Source of the DNA: Rhizobium favelukesii
GTDB taxonomy: Bacteria > Pseudomonadota > Alphaproteobacteria > Rhizobiales > Rhizobiaceae
Direction of reading: 5' to 3'
DNA: 64,000 nt
NCBI RefSeq assembly: GCF_000577275.2
Contig: NZ_HG916854.1
Span: 695,788-759,787, forward strand
Under the pieces are notes generated by a model. That model was not told the origin of the DNA. It saw only the letters and a program-made list of their open reading frames with translations, and searched no databases. This document shows positions 34,689 to 43,009 of the stretch, one piece after another. The translations under genes and the position numbers were made by a program. Position 1 is the stretch's first letter. Each line of letters opens with the position of its first letter.

Positions 34689-35519
34689 ATGGCAAGAGAC
34701 GAGGTCGCGGCAACAGGAACACAGCTGCTCGACAGAGCGGTCGCGATCTTGAAATTCCTCGGCGATATCGGACAGCACGGCGCGACGATGGCGATGATTG
34801 GCGATGTGCTTGGCCTGAAGCAGCCGACCGCCCATCGCATCATTACTGCGCTGGAGCGCCACGGTCTGGTCGATCGCGAACGCGAAACGAAGCGCTATCG
34901 CCTGGGGCTCGCGCTCTTTGCCATGGGCGCTGCGGCGGCTGATGGGACGGGATTGCGCGTGCTCGCTCGCCCTGCCCTGATGCGGATTTCGGCGGCGACC
35001 GGCGATTCCGTATTTCTGATGGCACGTGCAGGCTTCAACACGGTCTGCGTCGATCGTCAGCAGGGCTCTTACATCATTGACAGCTTGACCGGTCATATCG
35101 GGGGACAGATCCCGATGGGCGTCGGCCCTGCAAGCCAGGCGATCCTCGCCTTCCTGCCGTCAGCGGAGGCAGCGGTGATTGTTGCGACCAATGCGCCTCT
35201 TTACAAACAGTACGCACCGCTGACCGAACGAAAGGTCAAGGATGCTTTGGCGGCTGTCAGACAGAACGGCTACGCCATCGATCACGGAGAACTTGTGGCC
35301 GGCATATCGGCGATCGCCGTGCCGATCCTGCCACCCGGTCGTGACGCTGTGGCGGCAATCGCCATCAACCTAACAAGCGCCCGCTTGACGGAGGAGCGGC
35401 TCCCAACCCTGGTCAACATGCTGCAGAGTGAAGTCCGCCAGATCGAGGAAAGTCTTAATCCGCTTGACGAGCCACGTTTGGGATCGGCTGCCGCGGCCAT
35501 GGTTTCGCCGCGGAGATGA
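34689..35519 (+). CDS. IclR-family transcriptional regulator
   Basis: A 276-residue regulator. The winged helix (LDRAVAILKFLGDIGQHGA, then LGLKQPTAHRIITALERHGLVDRE) occupies about residues 12-65. The effector domain shows SGDSVFLMARAG-like ATGDSVFLMARAGFNTVCVDRQ and PMGVGPASQAILAFLPS. The ATG at 34689 follows GAGG. Its position between the oxidase/importer operon, the MmgE gene and the leftward racemase-DMT-HAD unit, plus two copies of one palindrome in the block, makes it the probable regulator of the whole 25.6-40.7 kb cluster. Confidence 0.9.
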   Translation: MARDEVAATGTQLLDRAVAILKFLGDIGQHGATMAMIGDVLGLKQPTAHRIITALERHGLVDRERETKRYRLGLALFAMGAAAADGTGLRVLARPALMRISAATGDSVFLMARAGFNTVCVDRQQGSYIIDSLTGHIGGQIPMGVGPASQAILAFLPSAEAAVIVATNAPLYKQYAPLTERKVKDALAAVRQNGYAIDHGELVAGISAIAVPILPPGRDAVAAIAINLTSARLTEERLPTLVNMLQSEVRQIEESLNPLDEPRLGSAAAAMVSPRR

Positions 35520-35555
35520 TAGACCCTGTTTGCATTCATCACGGTCGCGCTTACG

Positions 35556-36437
35556 TCATGATTGAACTCGCCTCCCCCACGTAAAGGCCGGCATAACGAA
35601 ATCAGGCAGACGCTCGTGGCCTAAGCACAGGCGAGCGAGCCTGCCCCAGAGCACGTGGCCAGTCTTGGGATTGACGATTTGGTCATGATGGATGCCGGTC
35701 AGCACCAGGGCCGCATCCATTCCGGCTCTGCGCGCTCCAACGATGTCGGTTTCAAGCCCATCGCCAATCGCCAGAACATGGTCTCGGGCGAGGCCGAGGA
35801 CTGAGAGGGCCCGATCATAAGCCGGTAGGAGCGGCTTTCCGTAATAGAGAACGGTTCCCCCAAGACACTCGTAGTGCGCGGCGATCGTACCCGCGCAATC
35901 GACGCGCGTCTTGCCGACCATGACAGCGTGGTCGGGATTGGCGCAGACCATGACAAGTCCTCTCACCTGCGCGTTCCCCAGGACGCGTTCAGCCTCCTCA
36001 AGAGCCTGGTTCCCACTTGCTCCCGTACACAACAGGAAGTCGGCCTGATCAACCGCTTCTGCGCGTTCCCGCCCGGATCCATCAAAAAGGCCGGACAATT
36101 CCGGTGGGCCGATATGGAAAAAGCGGCGTCCAAGATCTCGGTTAGCGTCGTTCGACAAGGCCTCGAAGGCAAGTTCACCGGACGTTACCAGGCCGCGGTA
36201 TAGTTCTGGTGCGAAGCCCATTTGAGCGAGACGGGCGGCAACGTCCTCGCGCCGCCGAGGCGAGTTGGACAGGAGACACACGGCAATCTCACCTCGACGA
36301 AGCATGCGTAGGGCGTCGATGGCCCCGTCGAGAGGATTGAGGCCGTCATGCACCGTACCGAAAAGGTCGAGAATGATGCCGCGGTAACCCGAAGCGATAT
36401 CCCGAAGGTTTGTCAGGACCGATGGCCGGCCAGTCAT
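35556..36437 (-). CDS. HAD-superfamily class IIA hydrolase (TIGR01459-like)
   Basis: A 293-residue HAD protein. Motif I is DLFGTVHDG: the nucleophile Asp is present, but the second residue that is Asp in ordinary phosphatases is Phe, as in the TIGR01459/CECR5-like branch with D-x-W-G. Motif II is LLSNSPRR, and Lys of motif III (YYGKPLLPAYDRAL) and motif IV (AIGDGLETDIVGARRAG) are intact. The ATG at 36437 overlaps the stop of the transporter gene as ATGA and follows GGAGGTG. The substrate is unknown; a phosphorylated intermediate made by the DhaK-type kinase is one possibility. Confidence 0.85.
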   Translation of the reverse strand: MTGRPSVLTNLRDIASGYRGIILDLFGTVHDGLNPLDGAIDALRMLRRGEIAVCLLSNSPRRREDVAARLAQMGFAPELYRGLVTSGELAFEALSNDANRDLGRRFFHIGPPELSGLFDGSGRERAEAVDQADFLLCTGASGNQALEEAERVLGNAQVRGLVMVCANPDHAVMVGKTRVDCAGTIAAHYECLGGTVLYYGKPLLPAYDRALSVLGLARDHVLAIGDGLETDIVGARRAGMDAALVLTGIHHDQIVNPKTGHVLWGRLARLCLGHERLPDFVMPAFTWGRRVQS

Positions 36438-37312
36438 GGCGGACACCTCCATTGGCGATCTGCATCTCGCCGCCATCGCGTCAGAATATGACCGATGGCG
36501 GTCGTAACGATGATCGCGCCGCCGAGTACGCTTGGTAGTCCCGGCCGTTGGTCGAACATCAGCCAGACCCATAGCGGCGAAAGAGGGACTTCGACGAGTG
36601 AGAACAGCGCTACTTCGGCGCTGGGCAGCAATTGTGCTCCCTTGCTGTAAAGCACCAGGCCGAGCACCATCTGGATGAGCGCAAAGCAAGCGAGAAGGAG
36701 TGCCTCGTTAAGATCAATGCTGATGCTGGGTGCGAAACAGAGCGCAACAATTGCGGCAATCACATTGGATGCCGCGATAATCCAAAGAACCGATCGGCCC
36801 CGGTCGGCGCGCAACGCCACCGTCATGAACGCGATCGATATTGTCATTAGAAGTGCCAGCAGGTTGCCCAACTGACTGGAGCTTCCGCTGGGAGAACCGG
36901 TGAAGATGACTGCGGCGCCGACAAGTGCTGCGCCTGAAAAGAAGACTGTTGGGGGCGACGGTCGCTCACGAAGCGTGAGGGCAGACGCGATGGCGGCGAG
37001 GACAGGAAGCGATGCGTGGACCATCGCAACATTGGCGACCGATGTCAGATGCAATGCGGGGATGAAGGCGACCATTCCGAGCGCCGAGCAGCAGGTAGCG
37101 ACAAACCACGATCGTCTCAAGACGCGTGGATGAAACGCTGCGTCACCGCGCATCAAGGCCGCTCCGCCGACCGCGATCGCCCCAAAGAAGCTGCGCCAGA
37201 AGAGAATTGTCCAGACGTCGAGTGTCACGAGCAGACCCATAAACAATCCGGCGGTGCTCCAAAGCATGGCTGCCCCGAGGATGTAGAACGTTCCCAGTTG
37301 CTGAACCTTCAT
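36434..37312 (-). CDS. EamA/DMT-family transporter
   Basis: A 292-residue inner-membrane protein with about ten hydrophobic segments in two EamA repeats (GAAMLWSTAGLFMGLLV early, and the C-terminal SLVEVPLSPLWVWLMF). Family members export or import metabolites such as amino acids. The ATG at 37312 overlaps the stop of the racemase-like gene as ATGA, and its own stop overlaps the HAD gene, so the three are translated as one unit. It may export an amino-acid analogue or a pathway by-product. Confidence 0.87.
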   Translation of the reverse strand: MKVQQLGTFYILGAAMLWSTAGLFMGLLVTLDVWTILFWRSFFGAIAVGGAALMRGDAAFHPRVLRRSWFVATCCSALGMVAFIPALHLTSVANVAMVHASLPVLAAIASALTLRERPSPPTVFFSGAALVGAAVIFTGSPSGSSSQLGNLLALLMTISIAFMTVALRADRGRSVLWIIAASNVIAAIVALCFAPSISIDLNEALLLACFALIQMVLGLVLYSKGAQLLPSAEVALFSLVEVPLSPLWVWLMFDQRPGLPSVLGGAIIVTTAIGHILTRWRRDADRQWRCPP

Positions 37313-38397
37313 GCGCCTACTCCGATGGACGGTTCCTGGCAGAGGAGCGCGTAGTGACGGGGACAACTTGATCCGAGCCGAACCAGTAGCTCTTGTGGGA
37401 TTGTACCGGCTGCCCTTGCCATCGCTTCGACAGACAAACGAGGGCCCAGAAACTCGACAGCCCGCCCCGGCCTGCACAGAGCTAGGGGAACATCGCTGAG
37501 ATCTATCGCGACATACTCCATGGCGACGCGGCCAACGACAGGAACCATGTATGAGCCGATCGCCGCGGCGATGGCGTTTCCCGCCGACCAGGGCAGGCCA
37601 ACCGCGTAGCCCAGGGCGACGATACCAATACGCATGGAATGTGCGGCGCGAAAACTCGCGGCATATCCGACCGCCTCGCCGCGCTGGACGGTCCTGACAT
37701 CGGCAAGGCGCGCAAAGAGCTGCACAACGGGCAGAAGAGGGTTTGGTTCTACGCGTGCATTGTTTAGTCCAAAGAGCGCGGACCCTGCTCGAACAAGATC
37801 GAAATGGAAGCTCTGATCGAGCCAGACAGCAGCCGAGGCAGCCAGGCTGCGCCTTCGCGGATCGAGCACTTGGCACATCGCTACGAAGCGGTCTCGTTGC
37901 AGACGGTTTGTGGGGTCATTGCGGGCATCAGCGCATGCGAGGTGGCTAATCACAAGATCAGGTGGGCGTTGCGAGCTGTGCACAAGGGCCCGTGCCTCGG
38001 TGAATGTAAGGCCGAAGCGTGAAAAGCCGGTATCGACGTTGATGACCAATTCAGGAAGTTGACGGGACGCAACGAGCGCGTCGGCCAGAGAATGGCAAAC
38101 GGGGGTCAAGCGGAGGCTGAGACATGTTTCCAACTCGCTCTCTTGGGCCCCTGAGAGGATATAGATATGAGGCAGGTTTGCGAGCGTTCGGCGAACGTGA
38201 ACCGCCTCGCGAAGGTTAGCGACAAAAATGCTCTTGCAGCCCGCTGCGACGAGGGTTGGAACGATCAGGTCGATACCCAAGCCATAGGCATCACTTTTGA
38301 CCACGGCGGCGATTTCCGTGTCCGACCCAACCAGCGATCTTAGACGGTGAAAGTTTGCTCCAATCGCTGAGACGTCGATTCGCAGTTCTGCTGACAT
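37309..38397 (-). CDS. Alanine racemase-like PLP protein with altered active site
   Basis: A 362-residue fold-type III PLP protein. Lys34 in AAVVKSDAYGLG is the cofactor lysine. The second catalytic region reads AVGYAASFRA: where alanine racemases have Tyr (GYGGxYxA) this protein appears to have Phe. GYADGYPR is replaced by GYAVGLPW, and the conserved GRxxMD reads GRVAMEY. It may therefore not be a true racemase but a relative with another activity on an amino acid or amine. The ATG at 38397 is used; a TTG three codons upstream is in frame. Coupled with a DMT transporter and HAD protein. Confidence 0.8.
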   Translation of the reverse strand: MSAELRIDVSAIGANFHRLRSLVGSDTEIAAVVKSDAYGLGIDLIVPTLVAAGCKSIFVANLREAVHVRRTLANLPHIYILSGAQESELETCLSLRLTPVCHSLADALVASRQLPELVINVDTGFSRFGLTFTEARALVHSSQRPPDLVISHLACADARNDPTNRLQRDRFVAMCQVLDPRRRSLAASAAVWLDQSFHFDLVRAGSALFGLNNARVEPNPLLPVVQLFARLADVRTVQRGEAVGYAASFRAAHSMRIGIVALGYAVGLPWSAGNAIAAAIGSYMVPVVGRVAMEYVAIDLSDVPLALCRPGRAVEFLGPRLSVEAMARAAGTIPQELLVRLGSSCPRHYALLCQEPSIGVGA

Positions 38398-38526
38398 GGA
38401 CGACAACCTGAAGGGATATTAAAATATTGTTGCAATCTACGGTAAAATGCTCCAGATTGCTATCTAGAAATGTGAAGGCCTATTAAATTCGTCTCTTGGT
38501 TGCTGTCAAAATTGGAGGAGATCGCA

Positions 38527-39690
38527 ATGACTGCGAGTAGGAAAACACCCCGTATTCTCATTATCGGTAGCGGTGTGCTGGGTGGCGATGTTCTTGATTT
38601 TCTGCTTCAGAGCGGGCGGGACTATGCGTTGACTGTCGGCGCTCGAAGACTCGAAACCGCGTTGCTGCGGGTTAATCTCGCGCGCTATACAGCGATGAAT
38701 CTCGGCCGTGAGCCACAGGTCGATATCATGCCTCTCGATTTGATGAACATCGAGCAGACGGCCGAGCGCTTGGACAAGCTCAAGCCCGACATCATTTTCA
38801 ATGCGGCCACGTTACACAGTTGGTGGGTTATCACCAAACTACCGTCTGAGGCATACAAGTGTCTGGACATGGCGCGTGGGGGCGTGTGGACGCCCATGCA
38901 CCAGGTCCTCGTGCGTCGCCTGATGAAGGCAGTGCGACTTGCTGACAGCCCCGCAGTCGTCGTCAACGCTTCCTATCCCGATGTCGTCAATGCGTCGCTT
39001 GCCGCAGAAGGGCTGGCGCCTGCGGTTGGCATCGGCAACATTGCAAATGCGGTCCCGGGTATTCGCCTCGCCGCAGCTTACATGCTCAGGCGGGATCCAG
39101 CAGCGATCGATATCCGCTTCTTTGCCCATCACTATCTGAGCTACCGAATGCCAAGCACCGGCGGAACGGATGGTGCTCCCTACCATCTGACAATTTATGC
39201 TGATGGCGCCGAGGTCCCCGCGGCCGAGATTGATCACACCATTCTGTTTTCTCATGTCGCCGGGCGGTTCCGGCGGGTCAAAGGGCTTGCCGGGCAGTCC
39301 GTCACCGCATCCTCTGCGACCGCGATGCTCCATGCGGTCGCCTCTCGCTCCGGCCAGATCGTTCATGGACCTGGGCCGCTCGGTCTTGTCGGCGGCTATC
39401 CGATCCGTGTGTCGCCGACGGGTTTTCTCGTCGATCTGCCGGCCGGTCTGACGCTTGACGAGGCAATCGACATCAACCGGCGATGCCAGCGCTACGACGG
39501 TATCGAGAGCGTCGATGATGACGGCACTATTCGCATGACGGAAGCGTCGTCGAAGATCATGAGGGAGGTGATCGGCTACGACTGCCGTCCGTATCGGCCG
39601 GAAGAATGCGAGGAACGAGCCGAAGAGCTTGCGTCCCGCTTGGCTGAATATGCTCGTAGATTGGGCATCAGCGATCTTGTCGTGGCCTAG
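38527..39690 (+). CDS. NAD(P)-binding dehydrogenase-like protein (saccharopine dehydrogenase-related)
   Basis: A 387-residue protein. The N-terminal Rossmann motif RILIIGSGVLGGDVLDFLL is followed by ARRLETALLRVNLARY and by PLDLMNIEQTAERLDKLKPDIIFNAA, the pattern of saccharopine-dehydrogenase-like proteins, in which a neighbouring carbonyl is reduced to a secondary amine or the reverse. The large C-terminal domain (RFFAHHYLSYRMPSTGGTDG, GPGPLGLVGGYPIR) is not one I can place. The ATG at 38527 follows TTGGAGGAG. It is divergent from the racemase-like unit, and its stop codon overlaps that of the next gene through the palindrome CTAG. An opine-type dehydrogenase role is speculative. Confidence 0.7.
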   Translation: MTASRKTPRILIIGSGVLGGDVLDFLLQSGRDYALTVGARRLETALLRVNLARYTAMNLGREPQVDIMPLDLMNIEQTAERLDKLKPDIIFNAATLHSWWVITKLPSEAYKCLDMARGGVWTPMHQVLVRRLMKAVRLADSPAVVVNASYPDVVNASLAAEGLAPAVGIGNIANAVPGIRLAAAYMLRRDPAAIDIRFFAHHYLSYRMPSTGGTDGAPYHLTIYADGAEVPAAEIDHTILFSHVAGRFRRVKGLAGQSVTASSATAMLHAVASRSGQIVHGPGPLGLVGGYPIRVSPTGFLVDLPAGLTLDEAIDINRRCQRYDGIESVDDDGTIRMTEASSKIMREVIGYDCRPYRPEECEERAEELASRLAEYARRLGISDLVVA

Positions 39691-40727
39691 GCCGCCGCGG
39701 TCCATGCGGTGTCGAAGGCGTGAAAATCACCCCGGTCCGGCCGTCCGAGGCAAATCGATGCGCGGCGGCTCCTGCAATCGAAGATGACGGAAAATGCAGT
39801 CTGTGTCGGTTCTCGCGAGGACGCGGTCTTGCATATCGCGTCCGGCGAACCGTTGGTGTCCGACAGAAGGCGGCGGATACCAGCGACGTCACTGATGCAA
39901 TGGAGCTTGGCGGCTCGAAGACGCTCTCGGCTGGAGGGATAGACACGTGCCACTGTTTCTATGTCCTCCATGATCGCAACCGCCGGCGTGACAGGATGAT
40001 TTGTATGAACGATTGGGTTTCCCGTGAGGGTGACAGGGCCGATTGATGGTGAAATCTCCACACCGTCCACCTGGCCCGAGGCGTCTGCGAGGAGGTAGCA
40101 GCGTCCGGACAGGTGGCTGACCCGTCTAAGTGTCGCCAGCGCACCGGCAGCGTGACGCTCCTTAAGGATCAGGCGTCTGACCACGAGGCTTGGTATTCCA
40201 TGGGCGGCAGCATCAAGCATGAGATCGTTCGTCACGAACGCCAACCCGGCACGATTCATCCCAACCCAGCCGAGCGTGCCGGGGGACGTCACCATGATCA
40301 GGCCATCATGATCGTCAGTGCCATCGTGGACGAGAAGAACGAGCTCCTCTTCCGTGCCAGGATGCGCGTCCCAGTTTTGAGCCAAGACCGCGCCAGCTCC
40401 TGTGGCACATGCCACCGTCGTGCAGCCGCTGGCAATCGCACCATCGAAGAACTCGAAAGCGGAAAGGAGATAGATATCAAGGGGAGCCAATCCACTTCCG
40501 TCAGCGATACCTTTGATCTCCGCGACAAGGGTAGGCGCCACGCTCTCAAGCAACCTCCAGGAGTTTGCCGCGCGCCGCTCCGCGCACAGCCAGCTCCGAT
40601 CCGCCGCCGATCGCCTGAGGCGCCCGAACGACGTTTGGATCGATGTGGACAATGCAACTCCGTGTAGCCTTCCCCGGGTGTAGGCATCGCCGCGCAGATG
40701 GAGAATCGGAATCTTACCAGAACTCAT
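39687..40727 (-). CDS. C45-family autoproteolytic acyltransferase/hydrolase
   Basis: A 346-residue relative of isopenicillin-N acyltransferase. The motif ASGCTTVA places the expected nucleophile at Cys102, close to Cys103 of the fungal enzyme; the precursor should cleave itself just before this Cys. QNWDAHP, SPGTLGWVGMNRAG and VHTNHP are further family landmarks. I chose ATG 40727 because upstream starts (ATG 40754, TTG 40760) overlap the palindrome at 40753-40767, which is more likely an operator. Family members hydrolyse or transfer amide-linked acyl groups, so it could free an amine substrate for the oxidase. It is convergent with the dehydrogenase-like gene. Confidence 0.85.
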   Translation of the reverse strand: MSSGKIPILHLRGDAYTRGRLHGVALSTSIQTSFGRLRRSAADRSWLCAERRAANSWRLLESVAPTLVAEIKGIADGSGLAPLDIYLLSAFEFFDGAIASGCTTVACATGAGAVLAQNWDAHPGTEEELVLLVHDGTDDHDGLIMVTSPGTLGWVGMNRAGLAFVTNDLMLDAAAHGIPSLVVRRLILKERHAAGALATLRRVSHLSGRCYLLADASGQVDGVEISPSIGPVTLTGNPIVHTNHPVTPAVAIMEDIETVARVYPSSRERLRAAKLHCISDVAGIRRLLSDTNGSPDAICKTASSREPTQTAFSVIFDCRSRRASICLGRPDRGDFHAFDTAWTAAA

Positions 40728-40752
40728 AGGTGGCCCGCTCTTTCGAATATGC

Positions 40753-40767
40753 ATCCACAATATGGAT
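40753..40767. promoter_or_regulatory. ATCCA-N5-TGGAT palindrome, copy 2 (candidate IclR operator)
   Basis: ATCCACAATATGGAT lies 25 bp upstream of the C45 gene start. Its reverse complement differs from copy 1 (33185-33199) at one of 15 positions. Two such near-identical palindromes 7.5 kb apart, each at a gene start in the same cluster, point to shared regulation. Confidence 0.65.
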
Positions 40768-41333
40768 TCTCGTTTTTTCCGAGTCTACGCGTGTACAAGC
40801 TGTCGCTGTGCGAAAGTTGAGTGCTACTACGGGTCGAGGTTCGGGCTCGTTTTGAAAAAGTAAGGTTCTTACCCCCAGACAAACAAACAAGACGAGATCG
40901 AAGCTTAAATAGCCGCACGGCGAGGAACCGGTGTTGCCAGCTCAACTCGCCGCGCGTCACCGTCGCCAACAACGATCGGCGCCAGGTGATTCAGATCGTC
41001 GGTGAAGCGGCGGCCCACTCACGGCAAACACTGCTCAACGCTATGAGCCGACCTCGCGCTGGTCGTTTTGGGAACGGGCCCAGCGCATTTTGATGTGGGG
41101 ATTATAGCGTCTGGTTTCTAGGTTCCCCAACGTACGAAGTGAGATAGCAAAGCGGTAGGCAGCGTGCCTGTGGTCAGGTTGCAGGCGCATGACCTCCTGG
41201 GGCTGTTATTACCTTATCTTTGATCGAGCTCGATGCCGTCCTGCCTGACGTCGCCCACCTCAACACGAAGGGAGTTAGCTCGATAAGGAACTCTCCATCC
41301 TCGGCGTGCGTTCACGTCACGAGGAGACAAGGC
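40768..41333. other. Region without a recognisable gene
   Basis: About 565 bp separating the IclR-linked cluster from a small membrane-protein gene. No frame has both a start context and family-like sequence. It should carry the promoter for the C45 gene at its left end and one for the gene at 41334 at its right end. Confidence 0.3.
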
Positions 41334-41465
41334 ATGGCACTTGGAATTGCAGTCGGAATTGGCGTTGGGACGGTCATCGGCGCCGCACTTTATGACATCT
41401 CCATCGGCACCGCGATCGGCATCGCGATCGGCGCAGCAGTTGGCGCTTTGCGTTACTCGATTTAA
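41334..41465 (+). CDS. Glycine-zipper mini membrane protein
   Basis: A 43-residue protein starting at ATG 41334 after GAGGAGAC. Nearly the whole sequence is small hydrophobic residues with GxxxG spacing (GIAVGIGVGTVIGAALYD, then GTAIGIAIGAAVGAL), giving one or two tightly packing transmembrane helices. Such glycine-zipper peptides are often stress-related or membrane-active; toxin-like action is possible but unproven. A longer frame from 41220 lacks support. Confidence 0.6.
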   Translation: MALGIAVGIGVGTVIGAALYDISIGTAIGIAIGAAVGALRYSI

Positions 41466-41623
41466 CCATCTCAAATAAGCAAACGCGGAGAGGAGCCAGT
41501 GTACGTCGCTGTGCTCTCCGCCTGATCGCCCTGTCGCCGCCGCCCCGCCAGGTGATGGGATGGAGCAGGAAACTTGAGCATGAGTTGCATGTTCATGCGG
41601 CTCGAGGAGGAGATGGTTTTCCC

Positions 41624-41696
41624 ATGAACAACGTTTTGGTTTGTCGGTGCGATCGTTATCGTTCTCGCCATTTTAAGCTTCTTCGGCCTGCGCTGA
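41624..41696 (+). pseudogene. Possible broken mini membrane protein
   Basis: An ATG at 41624 (MNN) follows GGAGGAG, but the hydrophobic sequence WFVGAIVIVLAILSFFGLR and its stop lie in another frame. The composition recalls very short rhizobial proteins with one transmembrane helix ending in FFGLR. One inserted or deleted base would explain it. The length is so small that chance cannot be excluded. Confidence 0.3.
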
Positions 41697-41882
41697 TCCG
41701 TCGGGGCCACGAAGCCAAAGCTGGTCTCCAATCGTCCGGCCCCATCCACTGGTCGAGCGTCCGTCGCAGGAGGATTGCGCCTGGCGCTCGCTGCAAGGTC
41801 CCTAAAATTTCACGGAGCATGTCTTATTTTATTGCAAGCTAAAATAGACTTTAGTAGCGTCCTCACGTCAGGGGAGGATTTC

Positions 41883-42068
41883 ATGCAGCAAGTAGAGCTT
41901 GAAGGCACCAATTCCATCATGGCGACCAGGGTCTGGAGCGTGCCGGAATTTTGCGCTCGCCACCGGTTGGACAATAATGAGGAAGCGAGGCTGATCGCGC
42001 TGTTCGGCCCGTTTGCGACGGCAGCTGAGCTTATGCACAACATGACACGTGCGCCAAAGTTCAGGTAA
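41883..42068 (+). CDS. Small rhizobial hypothetical protein
   Basis: A 61-residue protein from ATG 41883, preceded by GGGGAGG. The core WSVPEFCARHRLDNNEEARLIALFGPFATAAELM looks like a compact helical domain. Similar short proteins occur in Rhizobiaceae accessory DNA; the function is unknown. It is flanked by a regulator remnant transcribed towards it. Confidence 0.6.
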   Translation: MQQVELEGTNSIMATRVWSVPEFCARHRLDNNEEARLIALFGPFATAAELMHNMTRAPKFR

Positions 42069-42222
42069 GAGGTACTTACATTGATCGCTCACGCGGGCTC
42101 GGTCGCAAATGAAGCTGCGCACCGATACCGAAACCCGGCGCTTTGGCCGGGTCCAATTCCGATCTTGACCATAAGTGATGCATAGGCCTGTGGCGATATC
42201 CGGATATGGCGTGGCGCCTCGT

Positions 42223-42640
42223 TTACCTTCTGGGCTGAACGACGCCGTTGTCTGACGCTCTGTAAACATCCGCGACACCCACGCATGGGCCGGCAGAGCG
42301 GCGTTCGATAATTCTGGAGGCGATATTGATGCGGCGGGCGGGATCGCCCGGCAGTCGCTGCCTCTCGATGCGCTCAAGCAGAAGGCGCAGACCAACTGCG
42401 CCGCACTCCTGACCTTCCATGCGCGCAGTCGTTGGTACGAGCGTGATCTGGATTGCCGGGGAAAAATCGCCGAAGCAGACAACCGAGATGTCATCGGGAA
42501 TGCGATAGCCCTGGCCAATCGACCAGATACTGGATGACGGCCTGGCCGGCCTCGTGATCGGTGCCGGAGACCTGATCTGCCTGCTCCAGCGGATCGACCC
42601 AGCCGAAGAGGCGGCAAAACCAACGGTGCCTTCTTCGCCG
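42223..42640 (-). pseudogene. LacI-family regulator remnant
   Basis: The C-terminal part GYRIPDDISVVCFGDFSPA, TARMEGQECGAVGLRLLLERI and RIIERRSAGP matches the end of LacI-type sugar regulators. Just upstream, in another frame, GTDHEAGQAVIQYLVDWPG fits their central domain. The DNA-binding domain and a middle section are missing. Two rounds of loss (a deletion and a frameshift) are needed. Unrelated to the intact LacI regulator at 18129. Confidence 0.65.
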
Positions 42641-42727
42641 CACTCATCGGATGGAGCGGACGCAAAAAACACGTGACGCTATCGAACACCAGTCTCGTTG
42701 CACGGATCCATTCGGGCGAAAAAGCCA

Positions 42728-42769
42728 GCTTTCTCCGGTTGGTCAACCCGACACGGTCAGCGCAGTCAA
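42728..42769 (+). repeat. 42-bp direct repeat, left copy
   Basis: Starts GCTTTCTCCGGTTGG and ends CGCAGTCAA; matches 44922-44963 at 39 of 42 positions in the same orientation. The two copies flank the Na/Pi cotransporter gene. Confidence 0.7.
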
Positions 42770-43009
42770 CGGATGTGACCCTCGCTGTGTTGAGGGCTTA
42801 GGCTCGACCACTTCTATGACGGCCGAAAAACCGAGGTGCCGGCGTGCGAAGCGCTGATCCTTGCTCTCGGCTAGCTGTGGGAAAACCGGAGAGTTCGCGA
42901 TATCGTTTTGATCCAACACTTCTGGCAGAAAAAGGCTCACGAAGCACGCTCGATCGTGGCCCTGCCGGATGTTCGGCTTGCGTGGCAAGCGTTGCGCAAA
43001 GAGTCGAGG

